Source: Otatea glauca
Lineage: Eukaryota > Streptophyta > Magnoliopsida > Poales > Poaceae
DNA length: 64,000 bases
Assembly: GCA_036346275.1 (NCBI GenBank)
Contig: CM070719.1
Coordinates: 16,905,185-16,969,184, forward strand
Direction of reading: 5' to 3'
The notes under the pieces were generated by a model. That model was given only the letters and a program-made list of their open reading frames with translations, ran no database searches and had not been told where the DNA came from. Positions within the stretch are counted from its first letter, which is position 1. The number at the start of each line of letters is the position of its first letter. This document shows positions 47,770 through 58,083 of the stretch, piece by piece. Made by a program: the position numbers and the translations under genes.

Positions 47770-48690
47770 CTAGGCCTTTGAGCCAACTTCATATCCGACA
47801 AAAACCATAGCCTTGCTCCTCTCATCCAGCTTCTTAAGATGTTTGCTAGGAACCTTCAAATACACCAAGCAGCCAAATACTCTCATGTGATGCACACTCG
47901 GATGGTGACCACACCAATGTTCATAAGGAGTCGAATCCTTCACTACCTTAGTAAAGGATCTGTTCAAAATATAAACAGCAGCCGTAACAGCTTCTCCCTA
48001 GAACACTCCAGACATTTGTTTGCTCTTCAACAAGCTTCTAGCCATAGCCACAATGGTCCTATTTTTCCTTTCAACCACACCATTCTGTTGTGGTGTGTAA
48101 GGTGATGTCAACTGCCTTTTAATGGCTGCATCTTCACAGAAACTTGCAAAACATTTGCTCATAAATTCTCCACCTCTACCAGTTCTTAGAGTCTGAATCT
48201 TGCAATCAGACTCCAATTCAGCCTTGGCTTTAAATTTTCTTGAATGCAAGAAATGCTTCTTCTTTGGAGGCAATAACTTCAATCCACATGTGTCTTGAGA
48301 GATCATCCACAAACAGCACAAAGTACTTCCTTCCTCCAAGGGTTGTTGGGGTGATCGGTCCACAAATGTCACTGTGAATCAGCTCCAACAACTTCTCGGC
48401 TCTGTATTGAGTTGCTTGTGGGAATGGAGTTCTACTATGCTTGGCCATCACACAGCCATCACAGACTTGTGTAACATGTGTGATTTGTGGCATTCCTCTC
48501 ACCAGATTGTTCCTTGACATCAAACTCAATGCATCAAAGTTCAGATGTCCAAATCTAGCATGCCACTTCCAAGCACTTTCATCCATACTATTAAGCAAAC
48601 ACACAGGATATGCTGAATTCAGATTTAATATGTACAATCTATTCGGGGTTCTCTTCACTTTAGCTAGTAGCTTTCTGGATCTATCATACA
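47770..48690 (-). pseudogene. Copia pre-integrase and integrase, minus strand
   Basis: Pre-integrase WKWHARFGHLNFDALSLM and CDGCVMAKHSRTPFP (48600-48420). The integrase has its first catalytic D in YFVLFVDDLSRHMW. The second, normally LRTDRGGEF, reads LRTGRGGEF because the Asp codon became GGT (48180-48178). The Glu in SPYTPQQNGVVERKNRT is kept. A frame change near 48240 splits it. The later part has VFGCLVYLKVPSKH and a stop at 47768. Confidence 0.9.
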
Positions 48691-48694
48691 CTAT

Positions 48695-48980
48695 GGGTGT
48701 GTTTGGTTGTCTGCACCACCCTAGTCTGTCCCGTATGAGTCATCCAGGCTAGTCTTGGCCTGCATGAGTAGATGCAGGTTGAGTTGTTTGGTTGTTTGTT
48801 TATGCATCTCATGGGCCTGTATTAGAGAGAAGCCCAATTTTTGTGTTTTCTTCATCCTGCATGAGTGGATACAATTGCATCCACCTGGCCTGGATGAACA
48901 GGAAACCAAACACTTGTCTAACAGATACAGTTGCATCCACTCATGCGATTCAGGCACCATGCAGGCAACCAAACACACCC
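48695..48980. mobile_element. Tourist-like or hAT-like MITE (286 bp) at a junction
   Basis: Inverted repeats GGGTGTGTTTGGTTGTCTGCA and (right end, reverse-complemented) GGGTGTGTTTGGTTGCCTGCA differ at one base. Flanks are TAT and TAC, an imperfect 3-bp duplication. Copia sequence lies to its left and U4 sequence to its right. Confidence 0.8.
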
Positions 48981-49249
48981 TACGTGGGCGGTGCAAGTCG
49001 AAATTGTTGTTGCCATCTCCATGTGGAATATGAGATTACCTATCCAAAAACAACATCAGTTGGCATATAAGCATGGTCTTTTGCTATAAGGAAACTATTA
49101 TGAGGCAGACTATGTTTGCCTCGGTATACTCTGAGATTCTTAGATGATGGATGAGGTACCAAGGTAGAATATATTGAGTCTGAATAGAAGCATGCTTCAG
49201 AATAGCATGGCTAGGCAGCATTTTTTTCCTATTGTTTGAACTGCTGGCA

Positions 49250-49700
49250 ACTGATACTCCGCATGGACATTGCAACTACAATTTCAACTTGCAGCTACTC
49301 CATGGTGCGCGATAGGCACTACTTCCATATTGCTGAGTACAGCTTGCATAAGGGATTTAGTGTTGTCCGCTTCATTAGGTCAAAAGCTATCAACATTGGT
49401 GGGTATGATTGGTGGTGGAATCAACCGTAACCGTCAAGAGTACATCTCCATGTCTTTTGAGCTTATGAGCTAAAATGCTGAGGTGAGGGTGGTGGTTGCC
49501 TTTAAATTGGTTACCCAGACTCAGCATCAGAATGGGATTGGCCTGACAAGGCAAAAGTGTTGAGTTAGGAGAGCATAAGAAGAAGCATCTTTGGCATGGA
49601 AAAGCTCATGGAAAGAAGCATATTGGAAGGATAAGATCATTTTATAATGTTTGATTGTCTTGTGATTGAGTGTACCATCATTGTGTAAGATCCACTGGTT
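49250..49700 (+). pseudogene. Plus-strand MATH relic, U4
   Basis: It reads YFHIAEYSLHKGFSVVRFIR, SKAINIGGYDW, then loses about 20 bp relative to the other copies. INRNRQEYISMSFELMS and a stop follow. Later frames keep the HLWHGKAHGKKH-type region and DPLVLELVF-like remains. Confidence 0.7.
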
Positions 49701-49920
49701 TTAGAACTTGTGTTTTGGTCAAGATAAAGCAGATCGTCCAACTAATGGACGTAATGCCTTTTCTGGTTGGCTAACGCGATGTTATGGGAAGGTTAGTGGT
49801 CGCCATAATTTCACCCCACTCAGAAAAAGTACATGATGGAGCTGCTAGCATTCTAGTGGCAGAATTCCAGTACAAGGAGTAGAAAGTATCATGCTTGCAA
49901 GACCAAAACGTTGACCAGAG

Positions 49921-51342
49921 CATAGTTCAAAAAACCGCCAAAATCTCAAAAATCTCGGCCGAGATTTTGGATTACGGCTAGGGACGGATCTAAAATCCCG
50001 GCCGGGTTAAAAAAAATTTAAAAATGCTACAATATCTTAGAAATTTCGTCAAATCTCGCCGAAATCTCGGGTTTTTAGCTGGTTTTTGACTTTATATAGC
50101 CGCATTTGGTCCAATAACCCTTAAGAAAGTCATCTGCTATGAAAATTTGTTGAAAAATCGAATTTTTAAGACATTTTAAAATTTTGGCAGAAACACTGCC
50201 ATATTTTTATAAAATTGTACATGCTTGACCATGGTCTAAAACATTTATGGTCAAAATAATTTAACTTCATTTGTTATCTTTAAAAAATCAAAAACAGAAT
50301 GAACATAATTGGGACAGTAACATTGTTAGAATTTTATAAATTTTCCCGAGTTGATCATGATCCAAAAGTTTTATGAGAGCTCAAGAATTGCCTCCGTACC
50401 ATTCTCTAAAATGTTTGAAATTTTTTGGTATGCTCAATCAAATCTATGTAAGCATTGAACTTCATTTGTTTTATTTCAAAAATCATAAACAGAAAGAATA
50501 TAAATGGTACAGTGCCCTTGTAAGAATTTTATAAATTCACTGATGTATGATCATCATTCAAAAATTTTATGATATCTTTAAGCATTTCCTTAGAACTCTT
50601 CTGTAAAATTTTAAAAAAATTTAAACCTTTTTTGATTGCTAAAGAAAATCTATATGTTGATCATTAGGCTTTTATCAGGATGTAGCACTGTCAGAATTTT
50701 TGGAATTTTTTGAATTTTGATAATCACATGAAAATTTTAGAAAAATATTAATGATACATCAGGCTCATCAATAAATTTTCAAAATGTTCTAAGGTGGTTT
50801 GAATCATTTTTCATTTGGTTGAAATTTACCGGTAAGGCTTATATGCTTATATTAGGACAGTAGCACTGTCCGAATTTTTAAAAATTCATGATTCTTGATA
50901 ATTATCTAAAAATTTTATGGGAACATTAATGATGCGTCATAACCATTCAAATTTTTGTTTAAAATTTTCTAACATGGGTTTTTCTATTTTTCATTCGGTT
51001 CAAACTTGCTGGTCAGGTTTTATCAGGACAGTAGAAATATTTGAATTTTTAAAAATTCCTCAGATTTGATAATCATTTGAAATTTTTATGGAAACATCAG
51101 TGATGTGTCAAGAATCTTCACAAAACATTTCAAAATGTTTCGATGTCGTTTGAGCCATTTCGCGCTCGGTGCAAATTCACCGAAATCTCGCCAAGATTTC
51201 GGGAATTTCGCCCGAAATTTCATCTTTTTCCCGGTAGAAATAGAACTAGATTTGAATTTTTATTTTTAAATTTCGTTCAAGATTTACCCGAAATTCCGAG
51301 ATCTTGGCGAGATTTGATCAGAAAACGAAATTTGAATCCTTT
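49921..51342. mobile_element. Non-autonomous hAT-like insertion in U4
   Basis: U2 lacks this 1.4-kb block; homology to U2 stops at GACCAGAG (49913-49920) and resumes at CCAGAGAAG (51343), so CCAGAG is the likely core of the target duplication. Both ends are rich in CCGAAATCTCG/CGAGATTTCGG, partly as inverted copies. Terminal repeats are weak (TAGTTCAAA and GGATTCAAA). The middle is an array of degenerate repeats. Confidence 0.5.
50189..51110 (+). repeat. Degenerate tandem array, period about 170-195 bp
   Basis: A block of type ACAGTAGCACTGTCAGAATTT recurs at about 50189, 50311, 50507, 50678, 50855 and 51024. Each time it is followed by an AAATTC/AAATTT run, then a GATCAT/GATAATCAT block and TTTTATG-AA-ATT. 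Spacing is about 122, 196, 171, 177 and 169 bp. Confidence 0.6.
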
Positions 51343-51814
51343 CCAGAGAAGCATTGTCCAATCTCGAACGAGATAGACGAAGTCTGTTTTGCATCTCTGG
51401 CGCGAGCTTGTCCCGTCGTAGAACTCAGGAAGGCCGGTAGGGTTGATGGCGGCAAGGAGTTGTGGTACGGTGTTCCACCCACGCCCAATTCATATTTCAT
51501 CCTGCCCGCCGGTCAGATGGTTTAACCCAGAAACCGGGCTTCAGCCCGACACGCATCGAGTAGGATCGATCTTGATTCTAGGGTGGGTTGAATTGACTTG
51601 CTCAGGTGGCTTTGGTTGCCGTCAACTGTTGCGGCCTTACCGTTAGAGGTTGTAATGGTGCTGTGGCAGAAGAACGCGTGAAATTCCTTGCCTGTCTCGT
51701 ATTCTGATTCCTTTTTTTTTCTCCTTCTTGGACAATAATCAGCTTCCTTTTCCTTGCCCTGCAATAGCATCACAGAAGTGGGCCTCCCCTAATCGTTTTC
51801 TTGAAGAGAGCCAC
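51343..51814 (+). other. Upstream region of TyrRS relic, U4
   Basis: Homologous to 19480-19929 in U2. No conserved frame is shared between the two copies. It probably contains the former promoter and leader of the TyrRS gene. Confidence 0.4.
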
Positions 51815-52228
51815 CATGGAAAATTCAGATGGGGCATGTCTATGCTGCAGGGCATGCTATTGCTGCGGGGATGAGTCCTGACGACAGGTTTGCAACAATG
51901 AGGAGCATCATTGAGGAGTTCGTCGATGAGGTTGAGCCCAACCTACTTCTGGTCAAGGACACTCCCGTTTGACAAGTTTGGATGCTCCCATTTCCCCCTG
52001 GGTGCACCTCCCACGAGATCATGATGACGATCAATGTCACAAAGATGGTTAGAGCTCACTGCAGAGTTAAAATCTTGATAGCGGATTAGTTTTCCCAGTT
52101 GAAGAATTAAGTTTGGTGGTGATCTATACAAAATACGGATGATTGTCCGTTACATGATCGATATGTGGAAAGCAGCCGGCTTGGAGCTTGACGGGATAGA
52201 TTTCATATGGTTGTTGGATGAAATAAAC

Positions 52229-53754
52229 TTGCCAGGCCACGCGCTACGCTACGTCATGCGAAATCTTGTTTTCTTTTTTTTACGTAATCCCGATTTTCTT
52301 GCTTTTTTTTTTAAAAAAAATAGATCGCTAGGACCCGCGGGCAAATCGGTGGGTTGCTATAAACCGTTGGCGAATATGTGGTTTTCGTTTTTGAGAGAAA
52401 AGAAACGTATTTTCGGTTTTTTGCGTAATTCTGGTTTCCTTGTTTTCTTAAAAAAAAAGGATCTAAACGTAATTTCGGTTTTTTTAGATCTATTTTGCTA
52501 AATATCATTTGGAGGACCTGAATGTAAACCGCAGAGGGACCTAAACGCAATTTTGGAGTTTTTCGAGCCTTTCTGTTAAAAACCAGCGGAAGGACCTAAA
52601 CGCAATTTTGAAATTTCCGGAGGACCTTCTTGCGAGAATGATGAGGTGGCGCATCTGAGGGGCTCCCAAATCTCTCCACTATAATATATACTAGACAAGT
52701 GGGTGCGGCGCACGCCACGCCACGCCGCACCGGCTGCTGCAAGCAAAGCGGTAAAAATCACGTGAGTTGTAGGAGCCTAAAAGGAGAAAAATGGACATAT
52801 ATGTAATTTTAAAAAGTTTCAGGCAAATTTCCGTAAAAAACAACGCGTTAAAAATAAATTTGGAATCTCCGAAGGGGCTATGTAAAAATTGGAGTTCCTC
52901 TCCGTACAAAATGATGTGGTAAAAATATTTTTTGGAAGCTCGGGGGCCTTGCGCTGACATTTGAGTGGACCTCCGTAAAAAATGGGGCGCCAAAAACAAA
53001 CAAAAGAACAAAATGTAAATAATTTTCGGAAGCTCGGGAGAAAACTTAGGCTATCCGGTAATCTCAGGGAATTTTTGGTGGAAAAATGACAATGATGTAA
53101 TTTTAGTTTTTTGATTTTTTTTTTGAAAAAAAAGGAATTTTCGGGGCGCTAAAGTAGCTTTGTGGGCCTTTCAACAAAAAAAAGGACTAATCTGTAATTT
53201 TAGAAAATTTTGTGCCACTTCTCGAAAAAGAACAAAAGTTTTGAGGCCCTTTCCACCCAATAAACAGCTAATATGCAATTTCAGGAAATTTCGGGGGCCT
53301 TTTCGAGAAAAATCCAGAAGTTCCGGGGGCCTCTCCGTAAAGAATGGACCATTTTGTAATTTCGGATTTTGACGGACGTCCTTCGCAAAAAACGCGGACC
53401 GCGTGTTTGACCCGTACCCGAGGACGCGTCACGCGGGCAAAAATTGCGCGGGGCGACGCAAGCGGGATTCGAACTTGCAACCGACGGCGGGAGCTTGAGA
53501 GGCCTTACCGTTGCGCTGCGTGAACACACACGACGAGCAAGTGCGCCAGAATACTTGAGGCAGGAACAACGGCGAGCCACGCGGGAGACGTGGGCAAACG
53601 CGGAGCCAGCCGTACACACGGGCGGCCGTTTCTCTGTTGACGCGCGCGACGCGAAGCTCGACGGCGCGGCCATGTCGCCCAAACGATGATGTGGCGCACG
53701 GAGGGAGCCGGAACCCTCCGGGGTTTATATTTTGTAGTATATAGATATAGATTG
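52229..53754. mobile_element. Unclassified insertion in the U4 TyrRS relic
   Basis: U2 shows the uninterrupted TyrRS sequence here. The block is low in coding signal, with many short GGGGCCTCTCCGTAAA-like and poly-A/T stretches. A segment at about 52636-52703 (GAGGTGGCGCATC...ATATATACTAG) resembles the block's end at 53686-53740 (GATGTGGCGCACG...ATATAGATATAG), so two nested related elements are possible. Ends are unclear: Helitron-like or MULE-like. Confidence 0.45.
53445..53520 (-). other. tRNA-like (SINE-type) segment
   Basis: The minus strand has GCGCAACGGTAAGG, like a Pol III A box, then 30-35 nt later GGTTGCAAGTTCGAATCCCG, whose GTTCGAATCC is a perfect B box. It does not fold as a whole tRNA by eye, so it could be a SINE head or an old tRNA-derived piece. 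Confidence 0.35.
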
Positions 53755-53825
53755 CCATTCCGATAATTCTGGCCACTTGTCAAAGGATATCGCCAAGAGG
53801 AAGATAATAGGCAAGGCATCCAATG

Positions 53826-54181
53826 TAAAACCCTCACTTGTGAAAACTCCATAAAATTCATATGTACAAGTTTTGAAAAATTTCTCAAAAAAAAATATGT
53901 AGAGAAGGTGAACTTCTACAATCCTGTAAAATTTGAAGACCAAAATCAATCGTATTTGAAAGATATGAAAAAGATAAATTCAACATGAATAGTGATTTTC
54001 ACTGTTTAGAACTATTCATCTCTTTGTTTGTCTTTTTAATATCTTTCAAATGTGATTGAGTTTGGTCTTTAAATTTTACAGAATTGTAGAAGCTCACCTC
54101 CTCTATAATGGTAATTTTTTTTGAATTTTTCAAAATATGTACACACGGATTTCACGGAGTTTTTACGGTAAAAGGGTTTTA
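53826..54181. mobile_element. Foldback MITE with arms of about 170 bp (356 bp)
   Basis: The left arm starts TAAAACCCTCACTTGTGAAA and the right arm, reverse-complemented, TAAAACCCTTTTACCGTAAA. They stay alignable through GAACTTCTACAATCCTGTAA versus GAGCTTCTACAATTCTGTAA and AAAGATAT, meeting near 53995-54020 at ATGAATAG / CTATTCAT. It lies inside the TyrRS relic. Confidence 0.85.
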
Positions 54182-54309
54182 GAAGGGATATGTTGCCAAG
54201 ATGGTAATGTGTTGTGGAATTATGGATCCAAACATGCCAGACAGGGAACTTCTTGATCCATATGATCTGAAAGAAGTAACTGCCTTATAGGTTTCTTGCC
54301 CTTGCATAC

Positions 54310-56294
54310 TGTAACATTCCAATTTTTTTATTTGAATTGGTTTTATGTATTTTAGCATTTGATAATTTTCAGAATTTTTATTGCTAATAAAAGTTTAATA
54401 TGGATTTTCCCTAATTAAAAAGGACTTAATATGATTAATGTTGAAGTGAACAATGCTAACATTATTTTATTTGGGTTCCAATTTCTCTAAAGTATTTTAA
54501 AGAATGTTTTGTAATTTTTCTGAATTTATTTGCTATTTATTTAGAGCTCATTTGTATTTCTGTATTTTTTAAAAAGAAAAGTATTTATAAAAACCCTGAA
54601 AGGCTTTTAGGCCAAAACCCATCCGGTCCAGCCCATATATGTGATGTGGCCCAGCAAGAGCCGCAACCCAGCTAGTAGCTTGGTTTGCCGGCCCGTTTTC
54701 GCGCGTGAGTCGCTGACAGTCTTCTCCATGTACGAGTTGGAGTCCGAGCGCTCGCCGTGTACGCTGCGGACAAGGTCTCCCGTTCTCGGCGAGACACGGA
54801 CATTGAGGCCTATTTAAGGCGTGCAACGTAAAGCGCTAGATCGATTTCTCCCAAGCTATCCTCGTTTAGCTAGAATGGGGGATTTTTCGTGCGTGCTATC
54901 GAGGGAGGAAATCATCCGATTATCCACTGGTGGTGAGTTTCTAGCCCCTTGGTTTACCTTATCTTGCTCGTTGCAGTTTGTTCTAGCCGGTACTCATGTT
55001 GTCTTGGCCAGAGCATGCCGAGAGGTCGTCGTCATCATGAAAGCTGCCACCGCCGCTCTTTTGCTCGCCGACATCACCGAAGGTCACCAAAGCCTGCAAC
55101 ATCTACATCAGAAGCTTCTCCATGTTGAGCTCTTTCCAGAGAAACCACCCGAGGTCACCAGAGAGTAGCGTCCGTGACCATCAGTCTTTGCATGTCAGGG
55201 TGCTAATGTGGCAGACCCACTGGTCAACACGTGGCACAGATGTTAGGGTTGCATCAGAAGGGTCCATGCAGGGATTTGGTCCATATGAGCCGAGAGTATG
55301 ACATGTGAGGCCTACATATCGGCCTCTGTTTCTTTTATAAAATTCAGGAAATTGTTTGTATTAAAAAAGAGGTCAAGCCCACATGTCGGTGTCTTAGGAG
55401 GGAATATTCTTTCTATTAAAAAAAGAGGTCAGGCCCACATGTTGGTGTCTCAGAAGGAATATTCTATTTTCTTTTCTCATTTTCCTCATTTATTTGTTCG
55501 GTGAATCTTTCGAGAGTCCGTTCTTCATACAAACTCTGATTGGGCCCATTCAATTTTCTAAATTCGTCTAAATTCAAGATCTACCTTTTTTGTGAACTTT
55601 ATTTAATTTTTAGAGTTTCTCTTTTTTTGGTTTTGCATTTATTTTGGTTTTCACCGTTCGTTTCGCTTAGACGTTAAAGTGTCAGGAGCGTATAAAGGTG
55701 AAGAGTTAACTCAAGTTCAAGGTCCAGATCAAGATCAATAATTGTTCCAAGGCAAGATGTGTTTTGATCATGTTGAACCCAGTTTTACAAAAGCTATTTT
55801 GTTTTAATATATTGCATGATCTTTCAAGTTATACTGTTTTCAAATACTTTAGAAATTAGTCATTCAACCCATTTGAATTATACCTACCATGTTATTTTCT
55901 ATGTTATATTTATTTGTCACCTTAGGATGAATAATTATTAGTTGGTTGCTAATATATTCCAACGTGGATTAGTTAGACCGTGCTTAGTATGCTTAGCCAT
56001 GCCTCGAATAACTGATATCTTCTAAAAATACAAATTAAAATTTGACTAATGATATATGGAACTTGTTTATGAAAATGGTGTGTCATATGTTGTCACACAA
56101 TAATGTTGAGTTGTTGATGGCATGTGTTGCACGATAATCAACTGGGATGGTGAAATAATTTCGATTGAGGCAAGTGGAAAGATGCTATGTGCTAGGGTGG
56201 GGTTTGTGTGACATTTGGTTGGAGATTCTGTGTGAACCGTTTGATATGGAGACTGAGATTTATTTGGAAGTCTTGCCTCGATCAATTAAGGACT
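54310..56294 (+). repeat. Chromovirus LTR, 5' part, in the TyrRS relic
   Basis: Starts TGTAACATTCCAATTTTT directly after CCTTGCATAC of the TyrRS relic. A TATTTAAGG box is near 54810. It follows other LTRs up to the CTTGCCTCGATCAATTAAGG block, then is cut by an oppositely oriented LTR at 56295. Its 3' end lies beyond the window. Confidence 0.8.
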
Positions 56295-58083
56295 TGTCGG
56301 GGCCTGAATATGTAAATCCGGACCCTCTGTGTATACCATACTAGTCCAGGATCACACTAGTGCACACAGTGGCAACATAGATGAAATATCATAATCATAC
56401 ACAGCAGAAACATAATAAAAGATTTCATTTACTGAATAAAAGGTAGTTGTCTGATCTTATGGTCGACTTTATATTATTATGCAACATAGGGTTTAAACTC
56501 TAAGAAATAAAACATCAATGTAATGAAAACTTCATATATAACCCATCAATATGCCACAGGCAACAGACAAGGTTCGCTCCCTAGTAACTTGCCTCCACTT
56601 GGTATTCCTCCTCCAACACAGGTATAGACTTCTCTTCAACTGATGATTTTGTTGTGGCAAGGGTGAGTACATAAAGTATCAATAAGTAGTGCACAACATG
56701 GAAGTCTATTATAACTATATGCAAAGCTTATTTCAACTTAATGGCTACCATGGTTATTTTTTAGGATAACAACATTTTCAATTGAATACCATAAATAGAT
56801 TGAAATGATAGTAGAAATTAAATTAAGTGGATATGACTGTAATCCATTCCAACAATCACATTCTATCAGTCTATTCGTGCTAATACTACGTATCTAGCTC
56901 TACTAGTCCAACCTTAGCAATTCATAATCTTACATATTAAAATTCTACGGATCTAGATGTATGTATCCATGCAACACTTAAATAAGATTTCCAAGTTGAT
57001 CACATATTCACAATTTAATTAATAATTAACTAATCACTCACGCATGTGCTTACTCTATTGAGTTAATCATACATGTGAACCATCAATTTAGTTATATCTA
57101 TACCACCATGATTGACTCATAACCATAAATTTGTTAATCCAGATTGAGGGTGTAGGCCTTGTCCAACAGGTGCAAGTCTAATATATGGCCAAGTAATCAA
57201 TCGATGAGTCCTCATACATTTAACACATATGATCCATCTAACTATCATTTAAGATATCCAATCTAATTGCATATGTGTTGCTCAAATAGCTTACAACCAT
57301 TGGTTGAATACGCAGGTACCATTTCCATAAAATCAATCTTGTATGCTAAGTACTAACCTAGTCATATGCACTTTACTAGGATAACTCTATTATCATAAAA
57401 ATGCAATCCCATTTGTGAGGAAAAATTCCACCAATGCGACATAAACGCATAGGCCAACTACCAATTTATATGACTAGAAAATCTCTTAATTTGAGTAGTT
57501 CAATAACCTCCAACAGACTAGACATGTATTTCTTCCACTACTGATACATATTAATTGACCTCCAAAAATACCATCTACCCATGATCACTAAACTGACCTA
57601 AGGGGAAGACTCCCACGAATTTAATATATAAGGCTTACTAACCAAACTTCCATGTGATTCCAATAATAGGAGCATGTCACCAATTAATCCATGAAATCAA
57701 ATAACTCGAAATCCACTGATTGACAAAACATGCTTTTGCTCCATCGATCGAATAATTTATGCTAATCAACCTATATGTTCATATCATAGTACAATTAAGA
57801 TCAGGTAGTTATACTGATTGCAAGCCCTCAAACAAATATTCACTACTATACACATTCATGAATGTGCAATAGTCAAGAATTAGATGCCACATGCACAACT
57901 AGACACTATGCATACGAAAATGCATATGACAATAACATTTTAATGAATCATTCCGCCAAGGACAACATCCTTGACCATGTGTGCCCAAAAATCAGGTTCT
58001 TCACTGAAAACCTAGTTCCTCCTCCTCTCTCTCTTTTCTTCTCTCTTCTTTCCTTCTTCCCTTTTCTTTTCTTTCTCTCTTCT
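56295..58083 (-). repeat. Opposed chromovirus LTR end, truncated by copia
   Basis: Plus-strand TGTCGGGGCCTGAATATG at 56295 is the reverse of an LTR 3' end. The next 550 bp match the minus-strand LTRs (CTAGTCCAGGATCACACTAG, CACAGGCAACAGACAAGG). From about 56850 on, similarity to the other LTRs is not visible to me. A polypyrimidine run of about 65 bp (58019-58083) precedes the copia LTR. Confidence 0.55.

Larger units (their letters stand above)
42301..48690 (-). mobile_element. Ty1/copia element, minus strand, 5' end lost
   Basis: The 3' LTR (42301-45808, split) and most of pol (45855-48690) remain; the 5' LTR, gag and protease are missing. The domain order pre-integrase, integrase, RT, RNase H on the minus strand defines Ty1/copia. 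It differs in sequence from the 20.3-29.6 kb element. The 5' edge at about 48690 abuts U4 sequence and a MITE. Confidence 0.9.
51815..54309 (+). pseudogene. Tyrosyl-tRNA synthetase relic, U4, in three pieces
   Basis: Piece 1 (51815-52228) begins MENSDG and includes RFATMRSIIEEFVDEVEP, SHEIMMTINVTKMVRAHCRV, KILIAD, FGGDLYKIRMIVRYMIDMWK and AAGLELDGIDFIWLLDEIN. These match plant TyrRS RFATIRSIGEEC, HIAQGVMK-INVNKMV, KILIADWF and GGDLKKIR. The HIGH-type motif has become SHEIM. Piece 2 (53755-53824) reads SDNSGHLSKDIAKRK. Piece 3 (about 54200-54309) reads CGIMDPNMPDRELLDPYD and CPCI. Insertions at 52229-53754 and 53826-54181 separate the pieces, and a chromovirus LTR cuts the end at 54310. This copy keeps more of the N-terminus than U2. 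Confidence 0.8.

Noticed and set aside
58019..58083. Polypyrimidine tract
   Set aside because: Could be a purine tract of a minus-strand element, but no LTR begins next to it in that orientation; treated as low complexity.
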